A stretch of 64,000 nt of DNA from Polyodon spathula (lineage: Eukaryota; Chordata; Actinopteri; Acipenseriformes; Polyodontidae). The notes beneath the pieces are model-generated. The model made no database searches. It was not told where the DNA came from and worked only from the letters and a program-made list of their open reading frames with translations. Location: contig NC_054548.1 in assembly GCF_017654505.1 (NCBI RefSeq), positions 38,527,545 to 38,591,544 of the forward strand, read 5' to 3'. Positions 22,481 through 32,956 of the stretch are shown here, piece by piece; the stretch's first letter is position 1; each line of letters starts with the position of its first letter. A program made the position numbers and the translations under genes.

Positions 22481-22600
22481 AAAATGACTACAAAAGATTT
22501 AGAAGTGAGTAGTTTTTCGAGATTTACGATTATACTGTATATACAGTATAATCGTAAATCTCGAAAAACTACTCACTTCTAAATCTTTTGTAGTCATTTT
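22481..22600. repeat. Perfect 120-bp palindrome without spacer
   Basis: The 60 bases 22481-22540 are exactly the reverse complement of 22541-22600, with no mismatch and no loop. The centre reads ACTG-TATATA-CAGT (22534-22547), so two CAGT-type transposon ends with TA target bases appear to face each other. Just outside, the arms differ by a one-base indel and then diverge. Confidence 0.95.
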
Positions 22601-22869
22601 TGTATTACTTTAGTATAAATACATGTTAATTTGGATTCATATGTTGTTTTTTTCTGACTTTATGTGAACGAAAAGACACACATTTGCCCGTTTTCCCATT
22701 GGAAATAGTGATATTTTGAAATATCACTGTCCTGGTCACAAAAGCAAAGTTTGTGGGGAATAATAGCCATTTTCTATACTTTTGAGGCATAAGCAATTAG
22801 GAAATAACACTTACTACCCAGGAACAAAAATTGTGTTACATAGTGTAATTAGTAATTGAAAGTCACACA
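22601..22869 (-). mobile_element. Second copy of the promoter-like internal region of the TIR element
   Basis: The minus strand of 22726-22824 matches 13721-13819 with about two differences in 99 bases, including the GCTTATGCCTCAAAAGTATA part. Beyond 22725 the sequence differs: it has a 10-base inverted repeat AGTGATATTT / AAATATCACT around 22707-22728, and no heat-shock-element-like motifs or protein fragment. It sits inside the split LTR next to the palindrome. Confidence 0.7.
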
Positions 22870-23186
22870 TTCTCACAAGGCATTTTAAATAATAACAAAT
22901 AATGGCAGGTGGCACCTTGCTCGTCCTGCCAAACATAATACATAATAAAAATACAAAATAATACAAACCCTGCACAGGGGCGGGGAGTACCCCATCACAA
23001 TGCTCTACACTGATAAATAAAGATACACAGGTTTAGTTTCAAAAGAACCCGTGTTTGCAACATTTTACTCCATTAATAATTTTACAGTGTGTTTTTCATT
23101 TAGTTAAACTGCAAGAAACTATTCAGTTTTTCAAAATTAAAAAAAATGTAAAAGTAATAATTAAAAGAGCGTAAATCACATTTGTA

Positions 23187-23695
23187 TTAACCATTTTCGG
23201 TCCTATGTCGGATCAGGTGCGACATTACAATTTTCCCTTTCCTTTCCAGTCCAGTATCAGATGTAAAGCATAAAGCACAGGTCTCTAGTTGTTTTTTCTC
23301 CGGAAAAAGTCGAGAAAACCTTTCAATGGCCGCGTGAGATCGATAGGAGCCGAATTAAGCCAAAAAAAACGGTATCTGGTAGCCCCATGCACCACAGAGA
23401 TAGCACGAACATAAACAAAGGCGATAGCTGCTTCTGCATCCAGCGCTCAAAGAATATTACAGATATTTGCAGAGCTTTTTGAGATGTTATGATAATAAAA
23501 TAATGACTTGGATTGCATTATTGAGGAGTTTGGTGATAAAACGAATCATCAGCAGAGGATTTATCAGTATGCACGTCTATAAATGTATGTAAAAAATACA
23601 GCGAAAAAGGGGTGGGGCTTGGCTGGAGATGCAGTACCAAGTGTGCTTTTGCGATTCATTGCCTTTTAAACCTGTTTTACGCTGGAAAAAAAAAA
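23187..23695 (+). mobile_element. piggyBac-type miniature element, copy 2 (3' end lost)
   Basis: TTAA at 23187-23190 is followed by CCATTTTCGGTCC, a degraded CCCTTTCC-type end. The early repeat of the terminal motif (CCCTTTCC near 23234) is shared with copy 1. The conserved middle, with TTGAGGAGTTTGGTGATAAA, is present at 23519-23540. The sequence fades out before the tandem repeat at 23701, so the right terminus is missing. Confidence 0.7.
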
Positions 23696-23700
23696 TTAAA

Positions 23701-24225
23701 TTACTTATTCACGATTCGAGACTGAAGTTAGTTACTGTCACAAAGACAAACAAAACAGACAAACAAAACAGACTATACAGACAAAACACGGTGAGCTTCT
23801 TTTTAACGATTATTGTTATTCTTATTATTATTACCTGCGTCTCCAATCCCGTTTTCCACTCACCGAACACATAACCCCGAGTGGGTGAAAACATGCAGCT
23901 TTTATGCAGCTGTACCGAGACTCCATTGCTAATCAATCATTCAATTGGAGTCGCGGTACAACTGCACGTGAATTAATAAAGTGCACTTCCCCGTGCTCAC
24001 ACATTATTATGTTTTACTTGCATGTGAAGTGCTGTGCAATCCTCGTGCCTAAATACAAATATACATTTTAAACACTTGTGTTACACAGACCTGTTTATAT
24101 CCCGTTTACCAATGAATATACACCAACATTAACACACAACATATAACACAAAATACACACAGGGGCAGGCACTTTGCCACAGTTACTTATTCTCGATTCG
24201 AGGCTGAAGTTAGTTACTTATTCAC
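23701..24225 (+). repeat. 31-bp tandem repeat interrupted by a solo LTR
   Basis: The unit TTACTTATTC-A/T-CGATTCGAG occurs at 23701 and 24183, with the start of a further unit at 24214. The units are separated exactly by the LTR at 23736-24181. The repeat existed before the LTR inserted. Confidence 0.8.
23736..24181 (-). mobile_element. Solo LTR with target-site duplication
   Basis: The plus strand starts TGTCACAAAG and ends TTTGCCACA; on the minus strand it starts TGTGGCAAAG. It is flanked on both sides by GTTAC (23731-23735 and 24182-24186). The 446-bp length, TG...CA ends and 5-bp duplication are the signature of a solo LTR left by recombination. Related copies are 21779-22999 and 54153-54624. 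No internal retroviral or retrotransposon coding sequence remains. Confidence 0.85.
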
Positions 24226-25313
24226 ACAGTTAAGTATTGGATATTAGCTCATATTCTAAGGGGAAAATCACATAGACACTCTGCATGTGCCACCTCAAGT
24301 AAGGTATAATTTTAAAGCTTGAGCATTTCTCTTCAACATAAAGTAGATTGCAGAGTGGCACAAGCAGGCATTCACAGGCTATGCTGTGAAATACACACAC
24401 ACCCTTCTTTTCCTGCATATTAGCACACACTGTGAGGGCTTTGCACCTCAAGCTCGGTGAGATGTTGAAGGTATAGCAATTGTCTTGCGAACAGAGTATG
24501 GTGCATAGTGGCATGTACAGTACTATTAAGTGCTATTTAGTATGAAAATTAGAGCATTTATTATGAATGGTAAGAAAAAAAATCATTGTTTGATAGCTGA
24601 TGTTTAATTAAAAACATTCTTAATCAAAGTCACATGTTGTTTTACACTAAGCAACAAATATGTGATATATACTCATTTCTAATAAACATTTAAAGGTACA
24701 AATCATTTAAGTTAAATATGTTGTGTTTTTTTAATTAAATTTTACTTGATGCAACACGTCAAGCAGTAGCCTGGTATGTGCAATGCACCACATTTCTGGG
24801 AATTAAATTTCTCTAATGTTACTATAAAGTGTGTTATTTACATCAGTATTCACACCCATATGTAAATTACATTACACATTGCAGATTTTATTTTCCTGAT
24901 TTTTTTTCAATTATCTGGATGTCTTCCTTTAGGCCATCATATAAAAATCCAATTACTCTTTCTTCATATCACAGAGATAAAGTGGTTTTCACTGTTGATT
25001 GTTGCTCCAAAAAGAGTGTACCTAAAATAAAACACATTGTTTATATATATAAAAATTCAAAAATTAATTCAGATAGTACAAGACTTAGATGTCGGTCTTT
25101 TTAATTTAATTTTGTTTCAGAGTATTACTGTTCTTGATCCTAGCACAGGAAAAATACATAAATAAAATAACAGCTTAGTGAAAAGTCATTTTATATATGA
25201 TGCAGTAAGATTCCAAAGTTTTATTATTACTGTATTTATTAAATATTGACTGCCCAAGCAACCTCTGATATAAGCCTGAAAAGTCCACATTAGTGTATAC
25301 TGACCTTAATGTA

Positions 25314-25314
<1 letters not shown>
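24226..25314. other. Unrecognised sequence
   Basis: Two similar short segments (near 24300-24345 and 24440-24485) share AAGCT...GGTAAGAT-like text, hinting at an old local duplication on the minus strand. No gene recognised. Confidence 0.35.

Positions 25315-25405
<91 letters not shown>
25315..25405. repeat. Self-complementary (TG)n(AC)n microsatellite
   Basis: About 58 bases of TG repeats switch at 25373 to about 33 bases of AC repeats, so the right half is complementary to the left half and the tract can fold on itself. Confidence 0.97.
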
Positions 25406-25407
<2 letters not shown>

Positions 25408-25960
25408 CTGAAGTTAGCTGTGATTAACTGGACAGCAAAAGCAAGCCTCGATTTCCTCAATGAAAGTGGGTGAGGCTGAATTTCTGTTTAAGGTAAGCTG
25501 TTTTATTGTTAATAGATGCGTTTTTTGTTAATATATTAGTTTGCATTACTTTTTTGTTACTTTCACCTCTCATAGTTCTTAAGATAGTGCAAGTAGGTTT
25601 AGAAGAATTTCAAAAGAAAACAAGTTAATAATATAACATAATATTCGTCATGTCTATTGCTGTTTTTCACCTTGGTAGAAATTCACATAGACCTGAACTG
25701 ATTCCAATGTTAGTGCTAAATAAAAGCTTCTACTCCTACATTTAATCCATACTTATGGTTCTATACTGGGATACACCAAGCACATAATATTGTAAACGGG
25801 GTGCATCGATACAATACTGATACTTCAATGCTTGTTTTAGCACCCTGATCATAAATGTTGTATCTTTGGCCTTATCGATATGACTGATAAGGTCTGTAAC
25901 ACTTTTCAAAAATAAAGTCCCTGCAGTTTAATAAAGCTATTAGTGGAAAGATTTGACTTA

Positions 25961-25962
<2 letters not shown>
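25406..25962. other. Unrecognised sequence
   Basis: No gene or repeat structure recognised between the two microsatellites. Confidence 0.4.

Positions 25963-26055
<93 letters not shown>
25963..26055. repeat. Compound (TA)n(GA)n microsatellite
   Basis: TA repeats to 26004, then GA repeats to 26055. Confidence 0.97.
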
Positions 26056-26057
<2 letters not shown>

Positions 26058-27637
26058 TTGAAAATAGCAGTTCTCACATTACTAACCCCAGTGGTCGTGG
26101 GAAAGCTGTTGTATTGAAGTAAATGGCTCATGTCCTTTCAGACTCACACAAGCAAAACCAAACAATTGTGTGTGAGCGTTAAAGTTAGCTGTTCACCATA
26201 AGGTCCAGTGTTACTGTACATAGACTGTGTTTTTAATGACTCCTCATTATAAAAACACATTCAATGAACAGCGTTATGAAGTGCTCCACACAAACAGGAC
26301 ATTTCCACCTTTGATCTGAGGAAATGGTCCAAAGAGTACAGCCTCAAGTCTGTTTTTGGTGTTAAAAGATCAAATAAAAGCAATTATGATATAATTTGGT
26401 CCATAAACCAAGATGAAAGAGCTATTGAGCTACATTTTTATTTTACCATTCAGTCCAGAAAACAGTTGAATGCTCAATTTAAAATATGTAATCCTTGATA
26501 TTAACACAAGCATGTGATAGATCCATACTCTCCAGAAATAAACGGTGCTCTCACACAGGCACATTCATATTTACATTCACATATAATTAGGGGTTCCGCT
26601 TTTCAATGTTTTTTTTTTGTTATTGACTCTTTCTGGCTTTATTAGATGAACAATTGTTTATACTGTAAGCTCTTTTGGAGGAAATGAGGCATCCTGAAGA
26701 CTATACCTCTATTTGAACAAAACACAGTAAACTAAACCGTGAACACAAGTCTGGAGTTGTTTCAGTGTTCCTGTGATAAAAAAAAAAAAAAAAAAAAAAA
26801 AAACAGTTACTGTTATTTATTTTTTGTTTGTTTTAGTGAGTGTTTATAAGTTATATATAAAACCAGAAACCCTACATATCTTTTTCAGAATTATGTGCAC
26901 TATACTTTATCAGGCAGACCATCACACATGTTGTTTCACTTTGAAAACTATTACATTTTACTATGTGCTGCACTAGAAGGTTATTAAATACACTGTCATC
27001 CTCAATTTTGTGTTTAGAGATTTAACAATATTTTCCTACCATCACAAGGCAGTTTTTGGAAACCTGAACATTTAAAATGGTAACATCTCCACATGAACCA
27101 GACAGTATGTATTGAGAGGCTGAGTTATGTCCAATGATAACTGATTTAAGGAAACATATAGTATATTTCTTTTGACTCACTGATAATACCTGAATAACAT
27201 TGTATCCCTCTTCTCTTTATACTCCTTCTTTTGTGGTGTCTGAGAGAAAACTTGAAACACTTAAGGTCTCATTTTATTGACCTATCCAGTAATAATGTAC
27301 AATTAGTGCACATTTATTTGGTTATTTGTAAAAACCTTTTTTGTGGAGTAAAGTTTTTATGTATTTATTTGCAGTCTTTATGTTGGAAATCCTAATCTTA
27401 ACTGAAAGGTTTTTTTATTTATAAAATGCTGATTGCAGAAAATTGATATAAATTTACAAATACAAGCTTTTAAATATATTGTAAATGTTACAAAGCTTTA
27501 TCATGGGCGACTCCAACATTCAGTAATTTTAATTTTAATATTAGGTTGCTGGCTTTTACAAATAGATGCTTTTGAGGTAATTTGACAGTTTCTTAGCTGC
27601 TGAATCTAACAGTGATTAGGATTTATTTTGAAGAACT

Positions 27638-27641
<4 letters not shown>
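26056..27641. other. Unrecognised AT-rich sequence with poly-A tract
   Basis: A run of about 26 A residues at 26778-26803 is the only marked feature. No retroposon body recognised upstream. Confidence 0.45.
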
Positions 27642-27695
<54 letters not shown>

Positions 27696-27702
27696 AATAT
27701 AT
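27642..27702. repeat. (TA)n microsatellite
   Basis: TA repeats with one phase break near 27670. Confidence 0.95.
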
Positions 27703-28199
27703 GGTCCAGTGAAAAATACAAAACTTACACAACTTCTGAATTTTAATTCCCAAAACACCGCAAGCCTCACAATGCATGCCAACATATAGAACAACCCATG
27801 CCCTGCCTGCCCTGCCTTAATACTTAATTGAAAAAAATATATTGTAATATAAAATCCATTTTAATTTTTCTTTATCCACATTCCATCTGTCATTGAAAAA
27901 AAAAATCCAGAAATGTATGATTGTGAAAGAATGTTAAACTGTTTACTGAAATGCTGCACAAAAGCCTAGTGTCTGGTTTGCTGGGGTCACTGGGCAGGTT
28001 ACATCTTGTTTGAACACTGTTTAAAAAACATTAAATCAAAGAGCTCTGTGTTTGACAATAAGGCAAGCAACTGTGTCTTTAAACCCATTTAGAATGTAAA
28101 TAAACATGAAGTGGGCATAATTTTGTAACCAAGTGTGATGTAGCACACTAAAATTTACATAAAAACAAAGCCTCTTGGATGAAATGCTTGTCTAACCCA

Positions 28200-28265
<66 letters not shown>

Positions 28266-28926
28266 TCAAGTTTTTTAATAACAATTTCTGTCTATAGGTG
28301 TATTTGAGGAAATGATGTTCACATAATTACTGAAAATTACACACAGAAATAATTATATGTCCTTCTATATGGGGTGGGGGGGGGTCTGCCAGAATGCATT
28401 ACTTATAATTTATTTAAACAACAACTTTAGAGATGATTAATTGTACAAGGAAATAAACCAACTCCTGAGTGGATAAACACCAGAGATTTTGTTGAAGGAT
28501 GTTTATACTGTCAAGGGAAATTAGCAATGTAGACGATAAATAAAGTAAACCATCAAAAAAAAAAAAAAAAACAACCATGAAAAACATATTGAGAACAAAC
28601 ATCCATTCTCTTCTCCTTTCTCTATGGAGACAACCTACATTCCGTTGACCTAGTAATGACCTGGACATGAAACAAAATCAATGAACTGGTTTAATAAATC
28701 TTGTTAATTAAGGTACTTTTGAATAGAACGTCAATACTTAAAAGGAAATAATTGTGAAATTATTCACATCTGCTACATCTTAACACTGTGCTGGTGATTT
28801 CAAAAGTGTACACTTGCTCCTCTGGCTGTGTGTTAAATTAAGCATGGCATTTTCTAAAAAAACCACATGGTTTGAAGGTTGGGAAATTAGTTCATTATGT
28901 GTGTAACAGATCGGCTGGGTATAGAT
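27703..28926. other. Unrecognised sequence with (TA)n and poly-A
   Basis: (TA)n at 28204-28261, a G run near 28374-28384 and a poly-A tract at 28555-28571. No gene recognised. Confidence 0.5.
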
Positions 28927-29130
28927 CAGTGGCGGCTGGTGGCCAAAATAAAATTGGGAGGCCAAAAAAAAGGTAGTGGGCTTAAGGTCCTCTTTTAAGC
29001 CCCCGGCAGCAGTACAATCATCTTATTGTATTCTGACTGACAACACTTTTCATATCTTCTTAACATTTTACCCTAATTTGGCTGTTAAATGTATTTTCTC
29101 CACTGGCAAACAGACAAAAGAAAAGAGTAG
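28927..29130 (+). mobile_element. hAT-type terminal fragment
   Basis: CAGTGGCGGCTGGTGGCCAA at 28927 is a typical hAT terminal repeat style in fish. It is followed at once by a solo LTR. It could be the 5' end of the hAT transposase relic at 30.5-32.2 kb, separated by the LTR and a miniature element, but no matching 3' end was found, so this linkage is inference. Confidence 0.45.
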
Positions 29131-29834
29131 TTTGACAGAGAAAGAATGAGTCTTGGTTATAAATCTCTCCCCCGACCTGTGAGGGCGCTGTGTAAAGGGA
29201 ACAGTGTGCCCCAGACTGGATCATTTTGCAGTTCATTCCAGGAGTAGAAGAGGAAGTTGGCCATCAAGAAAGGGGGTGGAGACACAGTACACCAAGCCAT
29301 TGCCCCAGATGGGCAGTGATGTGGCAATTGGGGATCTGAGGAAAAGTAATTGCACTCGCTAACCAAGGGGGCGTGGCTGAAGGCACAAAATTTGATGTGG
29401 CAAAGTGAACTGTTCCTTTGTTGTGGTTGCGAAAGCACCACTGAAGGGCTGTAAAGTAACCGTGAGTGTTTCGTGTTTGTTTGTTTGTCGTTCTAATTGT
29501 ACTCGTTTGTTCTTCTTAGATGGCTAACACGATCCGAGAGCTGTCGCTAAAGGCCAGCACCAAACCCTGACAACACTGCACTGCTGTTCACTATTAATTG
29601 TATTTCACCACTTGCATGTATAGCACTCACTCTGGACTTGTGATAGTGTTTGTGTTCTGTGTGTGTTTATACTCTGTTTATTATTTCAGGACTGAACCCT
29701 GTGGTTTTAACTGTGTTGTACACATTGCTGTGTATTGCCAGTTACTGTGGGGGTTGGGTATGTCAAACCCCCACACCTAAAACTCGCAACCCCCTTGCAT
29801 TATGTTGTGATGGGGTGGGGGGGTCAAGCCCACT
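29131..29834 (+). mobile_element. Solo LTR, TGTGACAGAG family, copy 1
   Basis: It starts TTTGACAGAGAAAGAAT (TGTGACAGAG with one change). It shares with the copies at 39844-40480 and 62596-63000 the blocks CCCCAGACTGGAT, GTTGGCCATCAAGAAAG and TTAGATGGCTAACA. A GTGAGTG...TTCTTAG pair at 29462-29519 looks like a short intron in front of ATGGCTAAC. The end is not preserved. A 10-base perfect hairpin (TGTGGGGGTT / AACCCCCACA, 29746-29775) lies near the right side, where the sequence stops resembling copy 2. Confidence 0.7.
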
Positions 29835-30358
29835 AAGGTGACCACCTATCCTTAATTGGACAGGACAGTCGTTAAACGTAAAGATCAATTCCCGGTCCTG
29901 GGCTAAATGACTCTGTGACTAAATTTACACAGTTAAAACATAGCGTAGCTGTTTAGATCAAAACCTCACCCCCTGCCGCATCATTTCACAATGCCTTATG
30001 CAGCCCCAGAATGATTGACATATTGTACAGCCAATCTAAAGCATAAACTGTAGTCCCACTAAGCATGTGACTTGTTACACTCACACATAACATGTTACTA
30101 ATGGCCTAACACTGATCTGCTTTGGTGACAGCAAAGAAAAAAAAAATCATAGAATATTATTTTAATTTCAAACTAGACAGTTTTGTCTTTTGTTTTTGTG
30201 AAATGGCTTACTCTAAAAGTGACAGCACTGATAGTGATACATTGGTAAAGAGTTTTTAATATTAAACATACAGTATAAAATGTGTAAATATACAACACCG
30301 CGCCCCACCACTCAAAAAAATCAAAAAGGCGTCGCATTTTTGAAAAGGTGATCACCCT
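29835..30358. mobile_element. Miniature DNA element with GGTGA(C/T)CACC ends
   Basis: Left end AAGGTGACCACCTATCC (29835) and right end GAAAAGGTGATCACCCT (to 30358) are inverted copies over about 10-12 bases. The interior is AT-rich without a transposase. The ends resemble those of hAT-type non-autonomous elements. Confidence 0.5.
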
Positions 30359-30499
30359 ACCCCCCTGCCCCCCACTAAGAACTTGAAATTAAGAAAAAAA
30401 CTAAGGAAGCTGCTTTAGAGTCTAACAGTTAACATTGGGAGCTAAAATGGTCCAGTTATCATGTTTGTTTAGGGTCTAGCTTGTGCAGGAATAGCTGTC

Positions 30500-32165
30500 A
30501 TGTGCATCAGTGCAGTAGAGTTTCACTACTGGGGTAAACAGGCAGCGAGAGATGTTTATAAGTTAGATATTAAACAAAAAAAGGATAATGGACAAGAACC
30601 TATTGAAACAACAGTATCAGAAAGTACAGCTACATGATCTATGCGAGTATAGCTAGCGAGAAAGAAGGAGGTTCTTCAGGTAGCTCCTCAGTATTTAAAC
30701 GGTTGCACAGTGAAAGTACATTTGGTGGACAACAAAACATCAAAGCAACAAATCTCTGTCATCTGTTCAGGATATAACTACATCTAAGGAGAAACAAGTT
30801 CAAGAGTTTTAGTCCCAGCACCAACATCTCTAATTTCTAAATGTCCTACTTCTGAAATATAATCCTGCCATGAACATCCAGATACAGTCAAGAAATGCAC
30901 TGGAAATCTACAAGACCCTGGTTGGTTGTCAGAATGGAAGGGTGTGTTGTTCTATTTGCTCTTCAGTCAAACACCTGGGCATTCACAAAAGAAAAGGGTC
31001 TTAGAGTTGATGATGCTTTCAAAATTAGAATAGCTGCCATGACACAAAAGAAGCTATTGAAAAAGATTGATAAGCATGGTAATGCTTCACAGTAACATCA
31101 AATATGTATGGGAATAATTGAGCAAAAGGAAAAAAGAAGTGATCACAAAAGCATCCTAAACTGCTGAAGAAAGGTCTCTAGAGGCATGCAAAACAAAATC
31201 TGCTCTTTCCAAAACATGGGCAAATTGCTCTGTGTCATGAATTACGAACATTTTGCAACATATAAGCCAGGAAATGAACAATGAGCTTGTAAATTACATT
31301 AAACAATGTGGTCACCTATTTTCTGTGATGATTGATAAGTCCACAACAGTAAGTGTGAAATCCTCACTCATATCAGAATCCCATTTGAAAATTATGTGTA
31401 CAGCTTTTGTTTAGATCTGGATCCACTGAAAAAAATCACTTGTGTATTTGATATCTGAGCGGAGCAGCTGAGGACAAGACAAGGCCAGGAGAGACAGAGC
31501 AAAATTTCATGGAATGGCAGACAAGATTTCCTATTGGATGTTTGTTACACAATCTTCATTGTTGAAAGCTGCTTTGGAGGAAGTGAGTCAGACGTCAACA
31601 TTTCTACAGAGAAGAGATGCAGAGTGACCTACAGCTATATAAAAAAAATAAAATAAAAACATGTATGATTCTGGAAGCAATGAAGGAAACATTGGGGTTT
31701 GCTTTGTCTAATCACCTAAGCAATTGTGGCAGCAACAGCAGTATTATTCCACTGTTCAAGAAAAACTATGATGATGAGAGATTTGACATTTTACAAAAGC
31801 AATTTTTCCAAGCTCTCAGTAGTAATGTCAAATGAAGATTTCTTGAAGACCTCCTGAACTCTTAAAGAGTGTTGCACCAAGCACAGTGGCCACAAGAAGA
31901 AGAGGCCAGGGTAATGTATGGTGGTGCAGAAGTTCTACACCTAGAAAAAAACATGAGATTATCCATACAGAAACTGTTTCTGCTTTCAGGGAACTGAATA
32001 TACTACCATCCTGCCAACCAACAGCAATGAAAGTTTTGACGCTGAGGCTAAAGACATTACCACTACCTTCAGCTGAATGCGAGAGGGGATTTAGCTTATT
32101 GAATGCACAAAAAACATCAAGCAGAGCCTGTCTTACTCTATACACAATGAGGGATCTGGTGTAAT
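30500..32165 (+). pseudogene. hAT transposase relic (KIAA1586/ZNF862-like)
   Basis: Pieces in several frames follow the order of a hAT-family transposase of the type also domesticated as KIAA1586/ZNF862. These are a KTLVGCQNGRVCCSICSSVK zinc-binding-like part (about 30910-30970), VDDAFKIRIAAMTQKKLLKK (30998-31060), and LKKITCVFDI near 31425. Further on come QWPQEEEARVMYGGAEV around 31886-31940, ETVSAFRELNILP at about 31970-32010, and the C-terminal dimerisation signature LPLPSAECERGFSLLNAQKT at 32060-32115. The last is the most conserved hAT block. Many stops and shifts make it non-functional. Terminal repeats belonging to it were not identified with certainty. Confidence 0.8.
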
Positions 32166-32339
32166 ACAAAACATGTCATGCCGAATCAATTGCCCTATGA
32201 TAGGTGTTTACAAAAATAAATAAATAACTCAAGACACTGACTGAACAGTAAACATGACCATTTGTTCACAGTGCATCTGAAACCCAGCCTCATATTTTGT
32301 TTTTTTTGTTTTTTGTTTTAACCTTGCTAGGCCTGGAAA

Positions 32340-32640
32340 CAAATCATGTTATATTTTGACGCTACAAGCAGCAGCACCTTTTCTGTTTGGTTTTGTTATT
32401 GTGTTTTATTTAGCTTTTTGCTTTTGCCTTTTGGTTTTGGGATATTATTTGTAGCACTTGTGAGTGCAACCTGGACTGTGGGTATCCCTACCATTATTGG
32501 TAACCCCTGGGAACTACCTAATTACCGTTGTTGGTATTTGGGCCACGGCATAAGAGCGGCCTCTGTGGGATTAAATAAAACAGTGCACCTCAGTGGTGTT
32601 TCAAATAAAACTTTCTGACTCCTGTGTCCAGTAAATTCCC
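32340..32640 (+). repeat. LTR-like 3' portion
   Basis: T-rich text (GTGTTTTATTTAGC), a hairpin-like TACCATTATTGGTA at 32489-32502, two AATAAA signals (32573 and 32604) and CACACCCTCCCACA at the end. The arrangement is like the sequence at 13.38-13.5 kb. No matching left end or target duplication found. Confidence 0.3.
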
Positions 32641-32833
32641 CACACCCTCCCACACTGGTGCTAAGCAGAACATTGCTTATTAGATAATGTCTGCTCCTAT
32701 TTCTTTATAATAACTAGCTTGACAAGAAAAATGATGACATATGAGTGGCTAAATTGTACAGTCTTTATTGATCAAGCTATTTACTACAGAGGAAGTAATA
32801 TTATAGCAAGATTTTCACATCCATAAAGAGGTA

Positions 32834-32956
32834 CCGGTAAGTATGTATAATCAAGCCTGTTAAGGGCTACTCGAGTTCTGGGACATCAGAGCCCACTCGA
32901 CCTATGGTCCCATAACCCCACGGAGCCCTTAACAGGCTTATTACACACACTTACCT
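32834..32956. repeat. Imperfect foldback of about 120 bp
   Basis: GGTAAGTATGTATAAT-C-AAGCCTGTTAAGGGCT on the left is mirrored by AGCCCTTAACAGGCTT-ATTACACACACTTACC on the right. The exact core of 16 bases sits within arms that match with a few differences, centred near 32895. It is a short foldback miniature element or hairpin. Confidence 0.8.

Larger units (their letters stand above)
21779..22999 (-). mobile_element. Solo LTR split by later insertions
   Basis: Read on the minus strand it begins TGTGATGGGGTACTCCC at 22999 and ends ...CCTACTCACA at 21779, giving TG...CA ends. The flanks GTGCT (21774-21778) and ATGCT (23000-23004) are a near-perfect 5-bp duplication. LTR sequence occupies about 21779-22110 and 22870-22999. 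Together these make roughly 0.45 kb, the same size as the related LTR at 23736-24181. On the minus strand AATAAAA (21881 region) is a likely polyadenylation signal and TATAAGAAC (22035 region) a possible TATA box. The middle is filled by other elements. Confidence 0.65.

Noticed and set aside
25175..25402. Frame of repeated Cys-Val and His-Thr
   Set aside because: It is the translation of the (TG)n(AC)n tract.
27606..27794. Open frames made of repeating Ile-Tyr (also at 36593-36868, 46520-46952, 50075-50368, 58876-59134)
   Set aside because: They are translations of (TA)n microsatellites, not genes.
31828..32169. 113-codon minus-strand frame
   Set aside because: It is antisense to the C-terminal hAT transposase segment, which is clearly recognisable on the plus strand.
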